A DNA stretch of 64,000 nt from Trichoderma breve (lineage: Eukaryota; Ascomycota; Sordariomycetes; Hypocreales; Hypocreaceae), in the NCBI RefSeq assembly GCF_028502605.1, contig NC_079235.1:2604001-2668000 (forward strand). The letters are read 5' to 3'. Shown here in pieces: positions 34,375 through 45,513 of the stretch. Numbering within the stretch: the stretch's first letter is position 1; each line of letters begins with the position of its first letter. The notes under the pieces are model-generated. The model did not search any database. It saw only the letters and a program-made list of their open reading frames with translations, and had not been told where the DNA came from. The translations under genes and the position numbers were made by a program.

Positions 34375-35475
34375 GACGACGACGCCCGGACCGACTTGGG
34401 AGGTTTTACCACGAGGTCGGAGGGCTGTCCAATTCTTGTCGATGGCCTTTAAATCTTTCGCAATCAGCATGGGGGCACGGGCTAGCGAGCTCTAACAACG
34501 ATAGTCGCAGGCGACGGAAACGCAATGGCTGGGATCGAGTCCAATTGACGACAGCAAAACAGGGACGATGCGATGCAAAAGCGAGAGAAATCAAGGAACG
34601 CGATGCAGGCTTTTGTCGATGCCGCTTCCGAGGCGGGAACTCACCTTGCAGATGGGACAAGGATACTGCAGCGAATAAGAAGATGCCGGCAGGGTGGATG
34701 CGACGAATCGTATCCTTTGCTCGAGGCAAAAAAGCAAGACGCAGCCAAAATACTCTCACTCAGCTCAATATTTTCGATTTTTTCTTCCTTTTCTTTGCTT
34801 GGATGCTGCAAGAGGAAATAGTTCCAGACCCCTTTGAATGCCGTCTGAACCTTGGTTCAAATCGAAAACCCCACCGACGGGCTAATCTTCAGCTGCTTTG
34901 GGCGAATCACGGTGACCAACTTGGCAACGTGAAAGGCGGTTCCAGCGGCCCACAGCGGGCTACAGCGCTGAATCGACGTGCGTACGGAGTTCGGGTTGCG
35001 CCCAGATCCACTGGAGCTTCAAAGGCTACAGAAGGTTGCCCCACTACACGAGCAGCTAGCCGGCGAAATCACAGCGCCATTGTTGAGCCGAAGTTAGCGG
35101 CAGCCCGCTAGAGCAATCGATCAAGCATCGACTAGCATCAATTGATTGCTTAGCTGGATGACCGCATGCAACGGGCTGGGTGGGGCAATGCGAGCAATCA
35201 ATTTGATCCCAATTTTTTTTTTCTTACGTTTGACGATTGCTTGTAGTGCAGATGGTACTTTGTCTGTGAAAGTTTAAAGGATTTGACAAGTACCAGGTAC
35301 AGGTAATTACGCTGATTGGATTTGAAGGTAGGTACGAGTCTACATCCGTATCCTGTTCCGGCTAATACCAGAACATCATTGATGCCAAAAGTTAGACCCT
35401 GACTGAAACAAAAACTTCCATATAGATATCCATATTATATATACCCCTCCATCCATATCAATATCCTCTCCCACC
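34375..35475. other. 1.1-kb divergent intergenic region between vtc4 and rmt2
   Basis: The left half contains the vtc4 leader. A 188-codon plus-strand frame (34545-35111) has no domain and is judged spurious. A TATATATA element at 35436-35443 lies only 33 bases before the rmt2 ATG. A cluster of AGGTA/GTACC words lies at about 35287-35335. Confidence 0.5.
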
Positions 35476-36842
35476 ATGCCGGCGCCCATTGACGACTCCC
35501 TCGAGGCCAGAGTCTCCCCCGAGTGCCCCCAAGAGACCCGCGATGTCCTCTACCACGCCTGGGGCCACGACCTGAGCGGCTTGAAGAAGCTCGTCAACGA
35601 CCGCAGCAAGGCCAGCCTCCAGGACCCCAAGACCGGCGAGACCCCGCTCCATGCCGCGATCCGCGCCTGTGGCCCGGCCGACGAACCGAGCGGCGAGGAA
35701 GACGAGGGCGAGGATGGGTGTGTGGAAGAGGCTCGCGAGGTCGTCAATCAGCTCTTCTTCTCCGGCGCCATCTGGAACGACGTCGATGCCAATAATGAAA
35801 CGCCCGCCTGCGTCGCCTACCGCCTTGGCCGAAAGACTCTGTATAACCTCTGCGTTGATGCCGGCGTTCGCGCAGAGATTCTCCTTGCTTTGATGGACGG
35901 CTACGAAGAACTCTCCTCTGGCGGAGACGACGAGGACGAGGACGAGACTATGCAAGATCAGGAGCAAGATCAGGAGCAAGAAGCCGCTACTGATGAAGCA
36001 AAGGCCCAAGACGGCGAAGTCGTCGAGGCGGCAGAGCCCCTCAAATTCGTCCCTCCCGATGCCAACGAGAAGCCCGTCACAAGCGAAGAGTACCTACAGT
36101 CCGACCTCACCTACGACGACAACAAGCTCCTCGACTCAGACCTCAACGGCGTCATGATGGCCTGGGAAACGGACATCATGCGCCGCTCCGTCGCCGCGCT
36201 CATCCCCGACGCACAGCCCGGCAAGCGCATCCTCAACATCGGCTTCGGCATGGGCATCATTGACGGCATGTTCGCCGAGCTCAAGCCCTCAAAACACCAC
36301 ATCATCGAGGCGCACCCCGCCGTCCTGAAGCACATCTCCAGCCCCGAGTCCAAATTCGGATCCTCATGGGAGAAGAGCGGACCCGAGGAAGGCGCTTACA
36401 AGGTCTTTGGCGGTAAATGGCAGGAAGCCGTTCTCCAGCTCATTGAGCAAGGCGAACTTTACGATGCCATCTACTTTGATACCTTTGGAGAGGACTATTC
36501 GCAGCTTCGCATGTTCTTCATGGAGTACGTTCCCGCGCTGTTGGACCAGGAAGGCCGTTTCAGCTTCTTCAATGGGCTTGGTGCGGACCGCAGAGTGTGC
36601 TACGATGTATACACAAAGGTCGTGGAGATGCACTGCGCCGACGCGGGCCTGGATGTGGAATGGGAGGAGAGCGACGTTGACATGGCCAAGCTCAACCAAG
36701 ACGGTGAAGGAGAATGGGAGGGTGTTCGACGACGATACTGGACTTTGGACAGTAAGACCCCCAGCCCTAGTAGCGCATACATATACGGGATGGCTAACAT
36801 TGAACAGAGTATCGACTGCCTGTGTGCACTTTTATGGGTTAA
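35476..36842 (+). CDS. rmt2: Protein arginine delta-N-methyltransferase Rmt2
   Basis: Two exons (35476-36751, 36808-36842) encode 436 residues. The short last exon supplies KYRLPVCTFMG, completing the RYWTLDKYRLP strand. The N-terminal ~140 residues contain ankyrin-like repeats (SLQDPKTGETPLHAAIRACG, NDVDANNETPACVAYRLG), then an acidic Glu/Gln linker, then a seven-beta-strand methyltransferase with SAM motif I ILNIGFGMGIID and the downstream YDAIYFDTFGEDYSQL. In yeast Rmt2 methylates the internal (delta) nitrogen of an arginine in ribosomal protein Rpl12. The ankyrin plus methyltransferase architecture is typical of fungal Rmt2. It is convergent with hexokinase with a 124-bp gap. Confidence 0.94.
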
Positions 36843-36966
36843 AGCGAACATGATAGACTTCAATCAGATACCCCAGGCGCAATGCTTGCTGAGCATCATC
36901 AATAAAAAAAAAAACAAATTCTATTTTAGTCTTCTTTTCTGGCTATCATCTTTAAGTACCTCGGGC

Positions 36967-39261
36967 TCAAACAAAATGCTCAGGGTGCAGGATACCGGCC
37001 AAGTTGCCCGCCTTGGCACGCTTGAGGGTCAGAGCAGCAATCAGAGCAGCTCCAACACCGCTACCGTCCTCGGCCGCCAGAATCTCGACTGGATCGTCCT
37101 CCTTGGGGTTAGCCTTCTGAGGCCAGTCGAGAATCTCGCGCAGGGCTTGTGCGCCACGGGCCTTGAAGTGAGGGTACTTGTTGAAGACGGATCCGTCAGC
37201 ACCGACATGGCAAGACTCGTAGTTCTTCTTCTTGCAAATGGCCGCAACACCGCAGGCAGAGAGCCTAGCAGCTCGTGTTCCGATGAGCTCTGCCAATCTG
37301 CGGACCAGCTCAAGCTCCGGTACCGTAGGCTTGATGTTGAGCTTCGACTGGAAAGTATCATACGTCTCCTGAAGGTTCTCGAAGGGGTCCCTAGATGGTT
37401 TATTAGTCTCGTGTAATACTCGCCATTGTGAAGTCCCAAGTCTTACTCTTCAATTCCAGACAGGAAAGATGAATCCAGAGTATAAGGTCTGCGGAGCAAG
37501 GAGATGTCCTGGTTCTCAAAGACATGGACCTCCTTGTTATCGTGCAGGTCTACCAGGACCAATCGGAAGATCTCGCCCAGATAGAGACCAGCAATCATCT
37601 TCTCGAATGCCTGCTGGCCAGGGCGAGGAGAGTCGTTGTCGATTGAGATGTCGTACTTGGTGCGAGGCAAGACCTTGTGCTCGTTGTCAAAAGCACCCCA
37701 CTCGCAGTTGATAGCCATGGGGCAGTCAGGGGGGAGGTTCATGTGCGCCAGCTTGGGGATGGAGCCGCAGTCCTCCATGTAGGCGGCATTGCATCCAGTT
37801 CCAAAGATGCAGCCAATCTTCATCTTGGTATCAGTGTATGCGGAAGCAATCAATGTTCCCGTTGTGTCGTTGATCAAAGCCGACAGTTTAATGGGGACAC
37901 CCTGTCATATAATGCGTGAGCAAGTTTCCCTTGGCCATGCCCAAGCTGAGGCGTCATAGGCTTCACTTACACGCTTAGCGATAGCAGCCTCAAACATTGG
38001 CACGACATTGTTTCCTTCAACGCCAGCAATGTCGAATCCCTTGGTCCAGCGCTGGAGAATACCCTCGTCGATGTGATGTTGAGTGGCCGGATAGGAGAAT
38101 GTGAAGCCAAGAGGTAGCGGCTCCAGCTTGCTGCAGTCGCCGTGGTGAGTCTCGACGAACTGGTGAAGGCAGTCTGCAATGTACTCCCACAGCTCCTCGC
38201 TGGATCCAGTCTTGAGCTCCTCTGGCATGCGGTACTTGGACTGAATAATGTCAAACTCCGACTTGCGGTCTGTCAGAGTGATCTCGCAGACACGCAGATT
38301 GGTTCCACCCATATCGAGAGCCAAGAAAGAGCCAGTCTCGTACCCATCAGGGTAGGACATGACCCAGGTAGGGTTCATTGGCTAGAGGTTTGCGTTAGAA
38401 CAGCCTGCATTCATTCCGAAAGGGCACTTTTACGCACGATGCTGCCACCCTCGACGCTGAGACCTTGGAAGCCAAAAGTTAGCATGCATGACGACGAGGA
38501 TCAGCATGATCAGCACGCGGTGGCACCATACCTTTGGCAAGTTCATTGACGAAGTGGTCAGTAATCTCCTTGAGCTTGCTGGTGTCGACGGTGAAGATTT
38601 CCTCCAGCTTTCGGACTTCATTGAGAAGATCCTTAGGGATATCCGCCTTGGAGCCTAGCACAATGGTGGTCAGCATTTCTGCAACAGGTCTGACAAAGAT
38701 CTAGTTCTCTGAATGCTAATGGTGAAGAAGAAGAGCAGGTACAAAAAGGACCGCAGGACCGCCAAGTCTCTATAAATGATCTTCTTGAAGAATATTTGTG
38801 TCACGACGCGGTTCTTCGGGCCAGATTGAGTGTCTGTGTAACTTTGCGATGACGTTGCAGCGGGACGCTCTAATCCTTTGCATTGCTTATCCAACAACTT
38901 GCCAAGGCGTGCAGTGCAAGACACTTTGGCCATTGAAGGCTAAGCACGCCTCACTCGTGTCTTTCTGATGGCAGCGTAGACAATAGCCCAAATACATCAG
39001 TCATATCGACGACGTTCTGATACCCGCAAAAATCCCTGTCTTGGGCAAACATAGCCTGATATCGGGAAGCGCGGGCATCACAAGAGGTTTGCAAAGCAAC
39101 AGCAGGTTGCCAGTCCCCCTTGATGGCCGATTAAGCAGATTTGGGAGAGGGGAAATAGGAATACAAAGGTCGTGCAACCAACACCAAGACCTAGGACACA
39201 TGGATGTGTATTTCGACGTACCCTTTCTGGAGGGAGGCGGGCGAGGTCCAAGTCCGACCAT
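36967..39261 (-). CDS. hxk1: Hexokinase
   Basis: Six exons (39261-39222, 38654-38532, 38463-38438, 38381-37971, 37901-37447, 37390-36967) encode 492 residues. The small first exon gives MVGLGPRPPPSRK, the start typical of filamentous-fungal hexokinase, and is separated by a 567-nt intron, by far the longest here. Key motifs: phosphate-1 loop LALDMGGTNLRV (D86, T90), GFTFSYPATQ, the catalytic-base motif LINDTTGTLIAS, IFGTGCNAAYME, and the adenosine-site GADGSVFNKYPHF near the C-terminus. It phosphorylates glucose and fructose at C6 using ATP in the cytosol and in ascomycetes can also take part in carbon catabolite signalling. Glucokinase is less likely given the N-terminus. Confidence 0.95.
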
Positions 39262-40419
39262 TTTTACAGCTTGATCGCGGGGTCTGGCGGGGTAGCTGGG
39301 AGTGTAGAGGGAGGTCCCCTGGGAGATGCGTATGGCAGTAAAGCACACGCAGTGAGTGAAGAGGTACGAGATGGATTGGTCGCAAGCGGCAATCCAATTG
39401 TCGAGGTGGAAAGAGATTGTTGGCAGAGGAAAATCGCAAGAATACCAAGGCCAAAGGTCAGAAGCACAGGGAAGCAGGTTGGAGCTATAAAGGCTTCCCA
39501 AGGTTGGGTAGCTGGGTCCCCTAGCCTACAATCCCAGTTCTGGTTGGTTGCCGAAGACGGGCAAACGGGCTTGGACTGACTGCCCAGCTGTTATACCGGT
39601 ACTGTACGAGTTAGGCTTTGCTCCCAGCGCTGTGTTAGTGGCTGTTTGCCCCATCCAACCGGTACACGGGCTTCTAGGCAACCCATTAACGAACAAGCCG
39701 GATCATCGCATACCAGACTTGATGAGCGTTTTAACTGGAACCACGTAGTTCTGCAATGGCATGTATTTCTGCAGGAAATTGATTTTGCAGTGTCATCAAT
39801 ACGAATTTTTACAATTGTATCCTTGTTTTCCCTTTCCAATTCTCCACGACCATCTCAGAAAACCCAACGTGCAGCATCTAGTAGGCTGTTTCCGTCTTCT
39901 CAGATAGCCTTTCAAGCACTACCGGTAGATTCTAGAATTAGTGCGTGCGATCCTGCTTGTCCTCGCAGACAAATAAACTCGATGCACCGCTTATCGTCAT
40001 GTCTCCACATCTTTTTGCCTCCCATGGACGCCCAAAGACTTACTGGAGAGCTCCAGCAGGGCGTTTCATCAAGACCCTCAGGTGCCCTACGTGCTTGGAG
40101 AACGGAGGTGGAGGTGTCTTGGCCGCCACAAGTATGGGGTACTCCGTTCTCGGTGGGCAATTCACCCGGGCTGCCTGTAAGCGGTACATATTCCGAAGCC
40201 CGGAAATTAATATCGCCGCGACAGCAACCAGCGTGGCCTCTGGTTGGCCAGCCCCAAGCTTCCCTGTAGCTTGTTCGCTATCGTTATCGAATGGGCGACG
40301 TATGCTTCTTGGCTTGCACTAACAGAGCGAAGCTGCCACAGTCTCGCGATCGAGAGACAGAACTCTGTTGAACCTCCGTCCCATTGCGCAGGGCACGCCC
40401 AATCAATGCCCTCGTCAAG
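39262..40419. other. 1.2-kb divergent intergenic region between hexokinase and ost1
   Basis: Promoters for both genes. Several 80-200-codon frames on both strands (for example 39646-40269) lack domains and are not called. Confidence 0.5.
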
Positions 40420-42000
40420 ATGAAGTCGTTGTCAGTAATAGCAGCGCTGCTGGGCCTTTTGGCCGCTGGTCCTTGCAGCGCCTTTTCCACCGTCGCTCTG
40501 CCTGCCAACTTCAAGCCCCCACCAGTCTTTAAGAACAGCATGTTGGTGCACGTCATTTCGGTTGAGAAGACCTACGCAAAGGAGCAGATCAATGTCATGT
40601 TGGAGAACATCTCCGACGAGCCTCAAAGCGAATACTTTTTGCCCTTTACCGCGGAACAAATTGCCCGAGTTGGTGCCGTCGAAGCCAAGGATCGCAAGGA
40701 TGACACTGTTGGACCCTTTGGAGTTGACCTAGTTGAATACGATGCTCTCAGGTATGTGCAGTCACTTTCTAACACCCAATTGAAAGGTGAACGTTGTTGC
40801 TAATCAATGTGCCTATAGCGACGTCCAGTACTACCGCATTACACTGCCCTCGCCTCTCAAGGCTGGCGGCCAGTACCCTCTCGCCGTCTCTTGGGTATAC
40901 CTAAACTCATATCGCCCACTCCCGGCCTCCATTGGCCAGGACGAGCAGCAGTTCCTGGTGTACGACTTCTCCCTCTTCGCGCCATCGGCTTATACGACCT
41001 TGAAGCAAAAGACCGAGGTCAAGTTCTCAACCGTTACCATTCCAGACTACACCACGACATTCGGTCCCGAAGGCCAGGAGTATCCTCAAAAGGTTGGCAG
41101 CAAGATGCTATACGGACCCTTTGACGAGCAGCCTGCCGGCGCCTTCTTTCCCGCGCAGGTCAGATTCGAGTTTACCAAGCCTGTGATCCACGTGTCGACC
41201 CTCGAGAGAGATATCGAGGTCAGCCACTGGGGCGGCAATGTTGCCTTTGAGGAGAGATACACTTTGTACCACCTGGGTGCCAACCTCTCAACTCAATTCA
41301 ACCGTGTCAAGTGGGCGCAATCTCAGTTCTATAACCCTGCTTCCACAGCCTTGAAGGAGCTCAAATTCCCTCTTCAGATTGGGAGCGTCGACCCTTACTT
41401 CACAGACGCCATCGGAAACGTGTCAACCTCTCGATTCAGGAGCAGCAAGCGAGAAGCCATGCTGGAACTGAAGCCACGTTATCCCGTGTTTGGCGGCTGG
41501 AAGTACCCGTTTACCATTGGCTGGAACACCAACGCTGCTAACGTCTTGCGCAACACTGCCGATGGAGGCCATGTGCTCAAGATCCCCTTTTTCGAGGGAC
41601 CTAGGCAGGCTGAGGGTGTAGAGTACGGCGAAGTCAACGTCCGAGTGCTCTTGCCTGAGGGATCTGAGTAAGTTTTTCCCCAACTTTACATCTACATGGG
41701 TCAGCAGCTAACAAGAGAGCCAGAAACGTCAAATACTACACCAGTATTCCCGACTCATCAATCGTTGAATCATCCGTTGATGTTCACAAGACCTATCTCG
41801 ACACCATTGGCCGGACATCCGTGACCATCAAAGCCAAGAACCTGGGAGACGAATTTCGATACCGTGATCTGGTCATCACATACGAGACTCCCTTGGCTGG
41901 CACCCTCCGCAAGCCCGTAGTGGTCTTTGCAAGCATGCTTGCAGTATATGCCGCAGCATGGGCGCTTGGAAAGGTGCAGGTGGGATTTTCCTCCAAATAA
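40420..42000 (+). CDS. ost1: Oligosaccharyltransferase alpha subunit Ost1 (ribophorin I)
   Basis: Three exons (40420-40751, 40819-41667, 41724-42000) encode 485 residues. A signal peptide (KSLSVIAALLGLLAAGPCSA) is followed by the ribophorin I lumenal domain, recognised by VFKNSMLVHVISVEKTYAKE, FGVDLVEYDALRSDVQYYRI, PFDEQPAGAFFPAQVRFEFT and DIEVSHWGGNVAFEERYTL. A single C-terminal membrane helix (VVVFASMLAVYAAAWALG) and a very short tail close it, giving type I topology in the ER. Potential N-glycosylation sites (NLST, NVST) are present. Ost1 is a non-catalytic subunit of the complex that transfers the glycan from dolichol to nascent proteins. Confidence 0.95.
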
Positions 42001-42404
42001 AAATCATCAGGGTTAAATCTATAACTCTTTTTGGGTTGCCGTATTTATCGGATAAAAAGAAATCATGGATGTGTAGGCAGATGTGTCATTAAGTGGGCGT
42101 TTAAGAGCATGCACGATCTGGCAAAATGATAGATGCGATGAGTAGATGCATGGCGCGCCAGATCTTAGCCTGCTTGCAGTAGCAGTATAGCGAGCCAGTG
42201 GTAGAATTTCAAGCAAGATTCTGTTTTTTTAGTTAATGTCACTATTTCAGCATCGCACATCATAGCAGCAAATCTGTATGTAGCTGTATGGTGATGTTGA
42301 CGATGGCATCTTGTCCAGCTCCTCATTGGACAATGTAGGACCTACAAGCACTGCGATGACGCCATTAGCGCCTCGCGATGATGGTACGAGCATGGATTGA
42401 TCCT

Positions 42405-42747
42405 TCAAGCTGCGAGCCAAGACAAAAAGGCCCAATTAAGCAGATGCCTCACTTCTTCAATTCGATATCGTGAAAAATGCGTCAGCTCAGCCTCAAAGCT
42501 GCTTAGATTTCGGCAAAGGCGAGAAGCAGCGTGAAGAAACGATGAGGCTGTGCCGGTAGCAAGACTGACACTCACACCTTTTTTTCAGGTCCCAGGTGTC
42601 TTTAGCATTGATGGCTCCATCCTTGAGAAGCCAAATGCCCTGCGTCGGCTCGTACGTGCAGATGGTGGAGTGGCGCAGGGCGCTGAGGACAGGGGTTAGA
42701 AACTTGGCCACGGGATCGAGACAATGGCAGTGGATGTGTCGTGCCAT
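42405..42747 (-). CDS. Possible small two-exon gene, function unknown
   Basis: A tentative model: exon 42747-42578, GTGTGAG donor, 79-nt intron, TAAGCAG acceptor, exon 42498-42405, giving 87 residues that start MARHIHCHCLDPVAKFLTPV. An alternative splices further into 42247-42400, where another open stretch ending CCYDVRC exists. I recognise no family. Support is only that the open frames can be joined in phase by acceptable splice sites, in a region with no other gene. Could equally be the 3' flank of ost1 with chance open frames. Confidence 0.3.
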
Positions 42748-42762
42748 GCCCGAGCTGTAATA

Positions 42763-43001
42763 TTTATTTAAAGATACGGGCGTCTTCCCTCGTGCCGAAA
42801 GAAGCTTTATTCATCCTTCTTTCGTAAGCTTGCAACGTCTCCTACAAGAATCGTTCGTTTCTCTCTCTCTCTCTACACACCGACACAGGCAGTAAGCAGG
42901 TGTACCGTCAACACAGAGATCCAATCGCCAGATCTAGAGCCTCTGTGCTACCCAGTCCAACAATTGCACAAAGCGACCCAACATAACACAACCTGCAAAC
43001 A
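42763..43001 (+). promoter_or_regulatory. Promoter and leader of the 74-residue protein
   Basis: A TATA-like TATTTATTTAAA at 42763-42774 is followed by a pyrimidine-rich leader with a CT repeat (42862-42877), about 230 bases before the ATG at 43002. This TATA plus CT-box layout is common in strongly expressed fungal genes and supports the downstream small frame as real. Confidence 0.5.
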
Positions 43002-43226
43002 ATGTGTTTCCGCGTGGAGCCAAAGGCCAAATACTACTACCAGGAGGAAATCATTCCTTCACGGCCGTACCGCTATCACCATCACCATCACCATTCTTCC
43101 CACCACTCGCCGCGAGCGAGCTACTCGGCGGTTGAGCGCTACAGCCCGCGGGTCAGCACCAGCAGCTACAGACGCAGCGTGCCGTCGAGGGTCGTGTATG
43201 AGGAGACGACGCGGAGTCGGTACTGA
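43002..43226 (+). CDS. Small basic Tyr/Arg/Ser/His-rich protein of unknown function
   Basis: A single exon of 74 codons, MCFRVEPKAKYYYQEEIIPS at the start and ending VVYEETTRSRY. It contains a run of six histidines (HHHHHH near residues 26-31, encoded by CAT/CAC alternation) followed by SSHHSP, then a Ser/Arg/Tyr-rich half. There is no signal peptide and no membrane segment. The ATG context (CAAACAATG) is good and the promoter looks well formed. I do not recognise a domain; similar short, charged, tyrosine-rich proteins occur in filamentous fungi, but orthology needs a search. It could be a nucleic-acid- or membrane-associated disordered protein; that is a guess. Confidence 0.6.
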   Translation: MCFRVEPKAKYYYQEEIIPSRPYRYHHHHHHSSHHSPRASYSAVERYSPRVSTSSYRRSVPSRVVYEETTRSRY

Positions 43227-44482
43227 ACGGGCTTTGATTGGGATCAAGGATATCCTGTGATTTTATTACTCTCTCTTTTTTTAACGATTCTATGGTACTG
43301 GTTATGGGAAATGAGACACATGTTGGAGGCTAGAATAATGGGCGGATTGGGATGGAAACTCGAGGCAGGCGATGGCTTCATGAGGATATGAGAATCTGGA
43401 AAGCGTTGACGGCGTTGGATACATATATCTCGCCTTTACGTTCTAAATGAATGAAAATACATGAGACACATTCTAGATGCCTCGTAGTCTGTACACCAGA
43501 CGTTGCCAGTGTTGCGTCCAAAGGCCATCCGCCTTGCTTGATAAGTCGTAGCCGCACTGAATGAGCGCCTCATCAGAAGCCTCCCCCGAATCTCACCAGC
43601 CAAAGCTGGCCTCGATCATCCAACAGGGCGGGGTTCTCCTTATCTCATCACCACCACTAAATTACTGGTATCCATTGATCTCTTTTTCGAACCCTCGTAT
43701 CTTGCGCATCGCTCAAGTGTGTTGCCAAGTATATATACAGCCATTATTTGCTAGCCAGCAAATGACATCATAGTCTCAAAGACATCCGCCACCGCAGCGA
43801 ACCTCGTTAGACGCCATCTTTGCAAGCTCCAAGCGTCTTGATTTACCTTGGTTGATTAACCTTCCATGTCATCCGGTGACATGTTTCTTGATCTTGGGCT
43901 GTCGACTATGTGCCATCCAAGGATAACTGTAACTACTGCTAGTAAAAGCGATTGCTTTGAACCCACGCAGCTGAACTCTCGACTCTTGACCCTTGATCCT
44001 TGACCCGTTCACACATGGCAGCCACCTCGTGGATCGTAACAAATAGCCTGCCATACATACAAGAAAGGGAAACAATTTTCTTTGATTCAGTGTTCACTGA
44101 ACAGTTGTCTGTCGTTCATCTCGCTTGCATTGTGCCATTCTTAAATCTCCAAAACCGCAACACCTTTGTATCGTCATCCACTCAAACGTGGGCCTTTCAA
44201 TCATGGGAAACACACTATTGAAGCTATTCAGCTCTTCCATGTATAAAACGGAAATCAAGGCCTAGGTGGAAGGAACATCGGATCTAGTACTCCTGCGAAT
44301 TATATCATAACGCCACCCGCAGTCCCAAGGATTTACCTGCTAAATGAAAACTAACGTCATGATGTGAGTGATAGCTACTCGTGCTCTCTATTTCTACTTC
44401 TACATCACTTTTCCATCTCCAAAAATTCTTCTCATTTTTTCTTCGACTTGAAAGTTTCAATACCCACTCATATCATATCATC
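43227..44482. other. 1.3-kb intergenic region
   Basis: 3' flank of the small protein and promoter of the eisosome gene. No supported gene. The segment 43900-44350 is AT-rich with no notable frame. Confidence 0.5.
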
Positions 44483-45513
44483 ATGTCTCAACCTTTTGAA
44501 ACTCCAGTTGCCCAGTCGCAACAATCTTATCAGCCATCTTCCGATGCACCTCCGCCAAACCCACCGGAGAGCCAAGGACATAGTTCCCATGAGACGTGGT
44601 CTAACCCTGCTCCCATTAGGAACCGCGCTCTTTCCATCCGCACCAAGAACAAATCTACTCCCTCCAAGGGCCATGGTCGTGGTCGTGGGTTTACTTTCCG
44701 CTCCCTCCGCGAGTCCGTTCAGCCCGAGCTCTCTCGCAAGCTGTTCCGTCTAATCAAGCTTGAGAATGATCTCATTCACACACACGAGGCTGCGGGTCGC
44801 GAACGAACTGCCATCGCCACGCAGCTCTCCGAATGGGGTGAGCAGACCAGCGATGAGGCAGTCAACGACATTTCCGACAAGATTGGCGTTATTCTAAGTG
44901 AGATGGGTGGATTGGAGGAAACGTACGTTAATTCGCTAGATTTGTCGCGCACTCATCTCAAGATGATCCGCGACACCGAGAGGAGCGTTCAACCAAGCCG
45001 CGATGGAAAGAGCAAGCTTTACGACGAGTTCCAGAAGCTCAAGGCGAAGGAGCCTCAGAGTGCCAGGCTGGTCTTGCTAGAGCAGGAGCTTGTTAGAGCA
45101 GAGGCCGAGAATCTAGTCGCCGAGGCGCAGTTGACAAATGTTGTAAGTGATGAGACTTTTGCAGATTAGCATCTTCTTCATGTATATCATTCTACCTACT
45201 AATTTTGCTTTTACAGACTCGGCAAAAGCTCAAAGAAGCATACGATGTCGAGTTCAGCGCAATCATAGAACGCGCCGAGAAGCAAATCATTCTGGCCAAG
45301 CATGGTCGTCGTCTCTTGGAGCTTCTGGACGATAAGGCGCTGTCGCCGGGAGATGCTCGCATGCCCTATGAAAACGGCGCTCAAGCTCGCCAAGTGCTGA
45401 ATGATGCTGAAGATGATCTCAAAGAATGGCAACCAGAGCACCACCACAAGGCTCTAAGCGAAAACGGATCAGAGACATCCAAGGGCAAGAGTCCGGTTGA
45501 ACCCAGCGCTTAG
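44483..45513 (+). CDS. Eisosome BAR-domain protein, divergent Pil1/Lsp1 paralogue
   Basis: Two exons (44483-45142, 45217-45513) encode 318 residues; ATG 44483 is chosen over upstream in-frame open sequence because of context (ATCATCATGTC). After a Pro/Ser/Gln-rich N-terminus the Pil1 domain runs from FTFRSLRESVQPELSRKLFR through RTAIATQLSEWGEQTSDEAV, IRDTERSVQPSRDGKSKLYD, VLLEQELVRAEAENLVAEAQ and KQIILAKHGRRLLELLDD, ending near DDLKEW. This lemon-shaped BAR fold binds PI(4,5)P2 and scaffolds eisosomes, static furrows under the plasma membrane. Compared with the typical Pil1/Lsp1 sequence the N-terminus is different and the helices are diverged, so this looks like a lineage-specific paralogue rather than the core Pil1. 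Confidence 0.9.

Noticed and set aside
34375..34470. Upstream in-frame ATG of vtc4 at 34470
   Set aside because: SPX proteins start at MKFGE; the 32-residue extension has no family support.
34545..35111. 188-codon plus-strand frame between vtc4 and rmt2
   Set aside because: It lies in the vtc4 leader/promoter, has no domain and poor start context.
38670..38933. 87-codon minus-strand frame starting MAKVSCTARLGK
   Set aside because: It lies entirely in the first intron of hexokinase; exon joining from MVGLGPRPPPSRK to GSKADIPKDLL is in phase.
39646..40269. 207-codon plus-strand frame between hexokinase and ost1
   Set aside because: No domain; overlaps frames of similar length in other phases; lies in a divergent promoter region.
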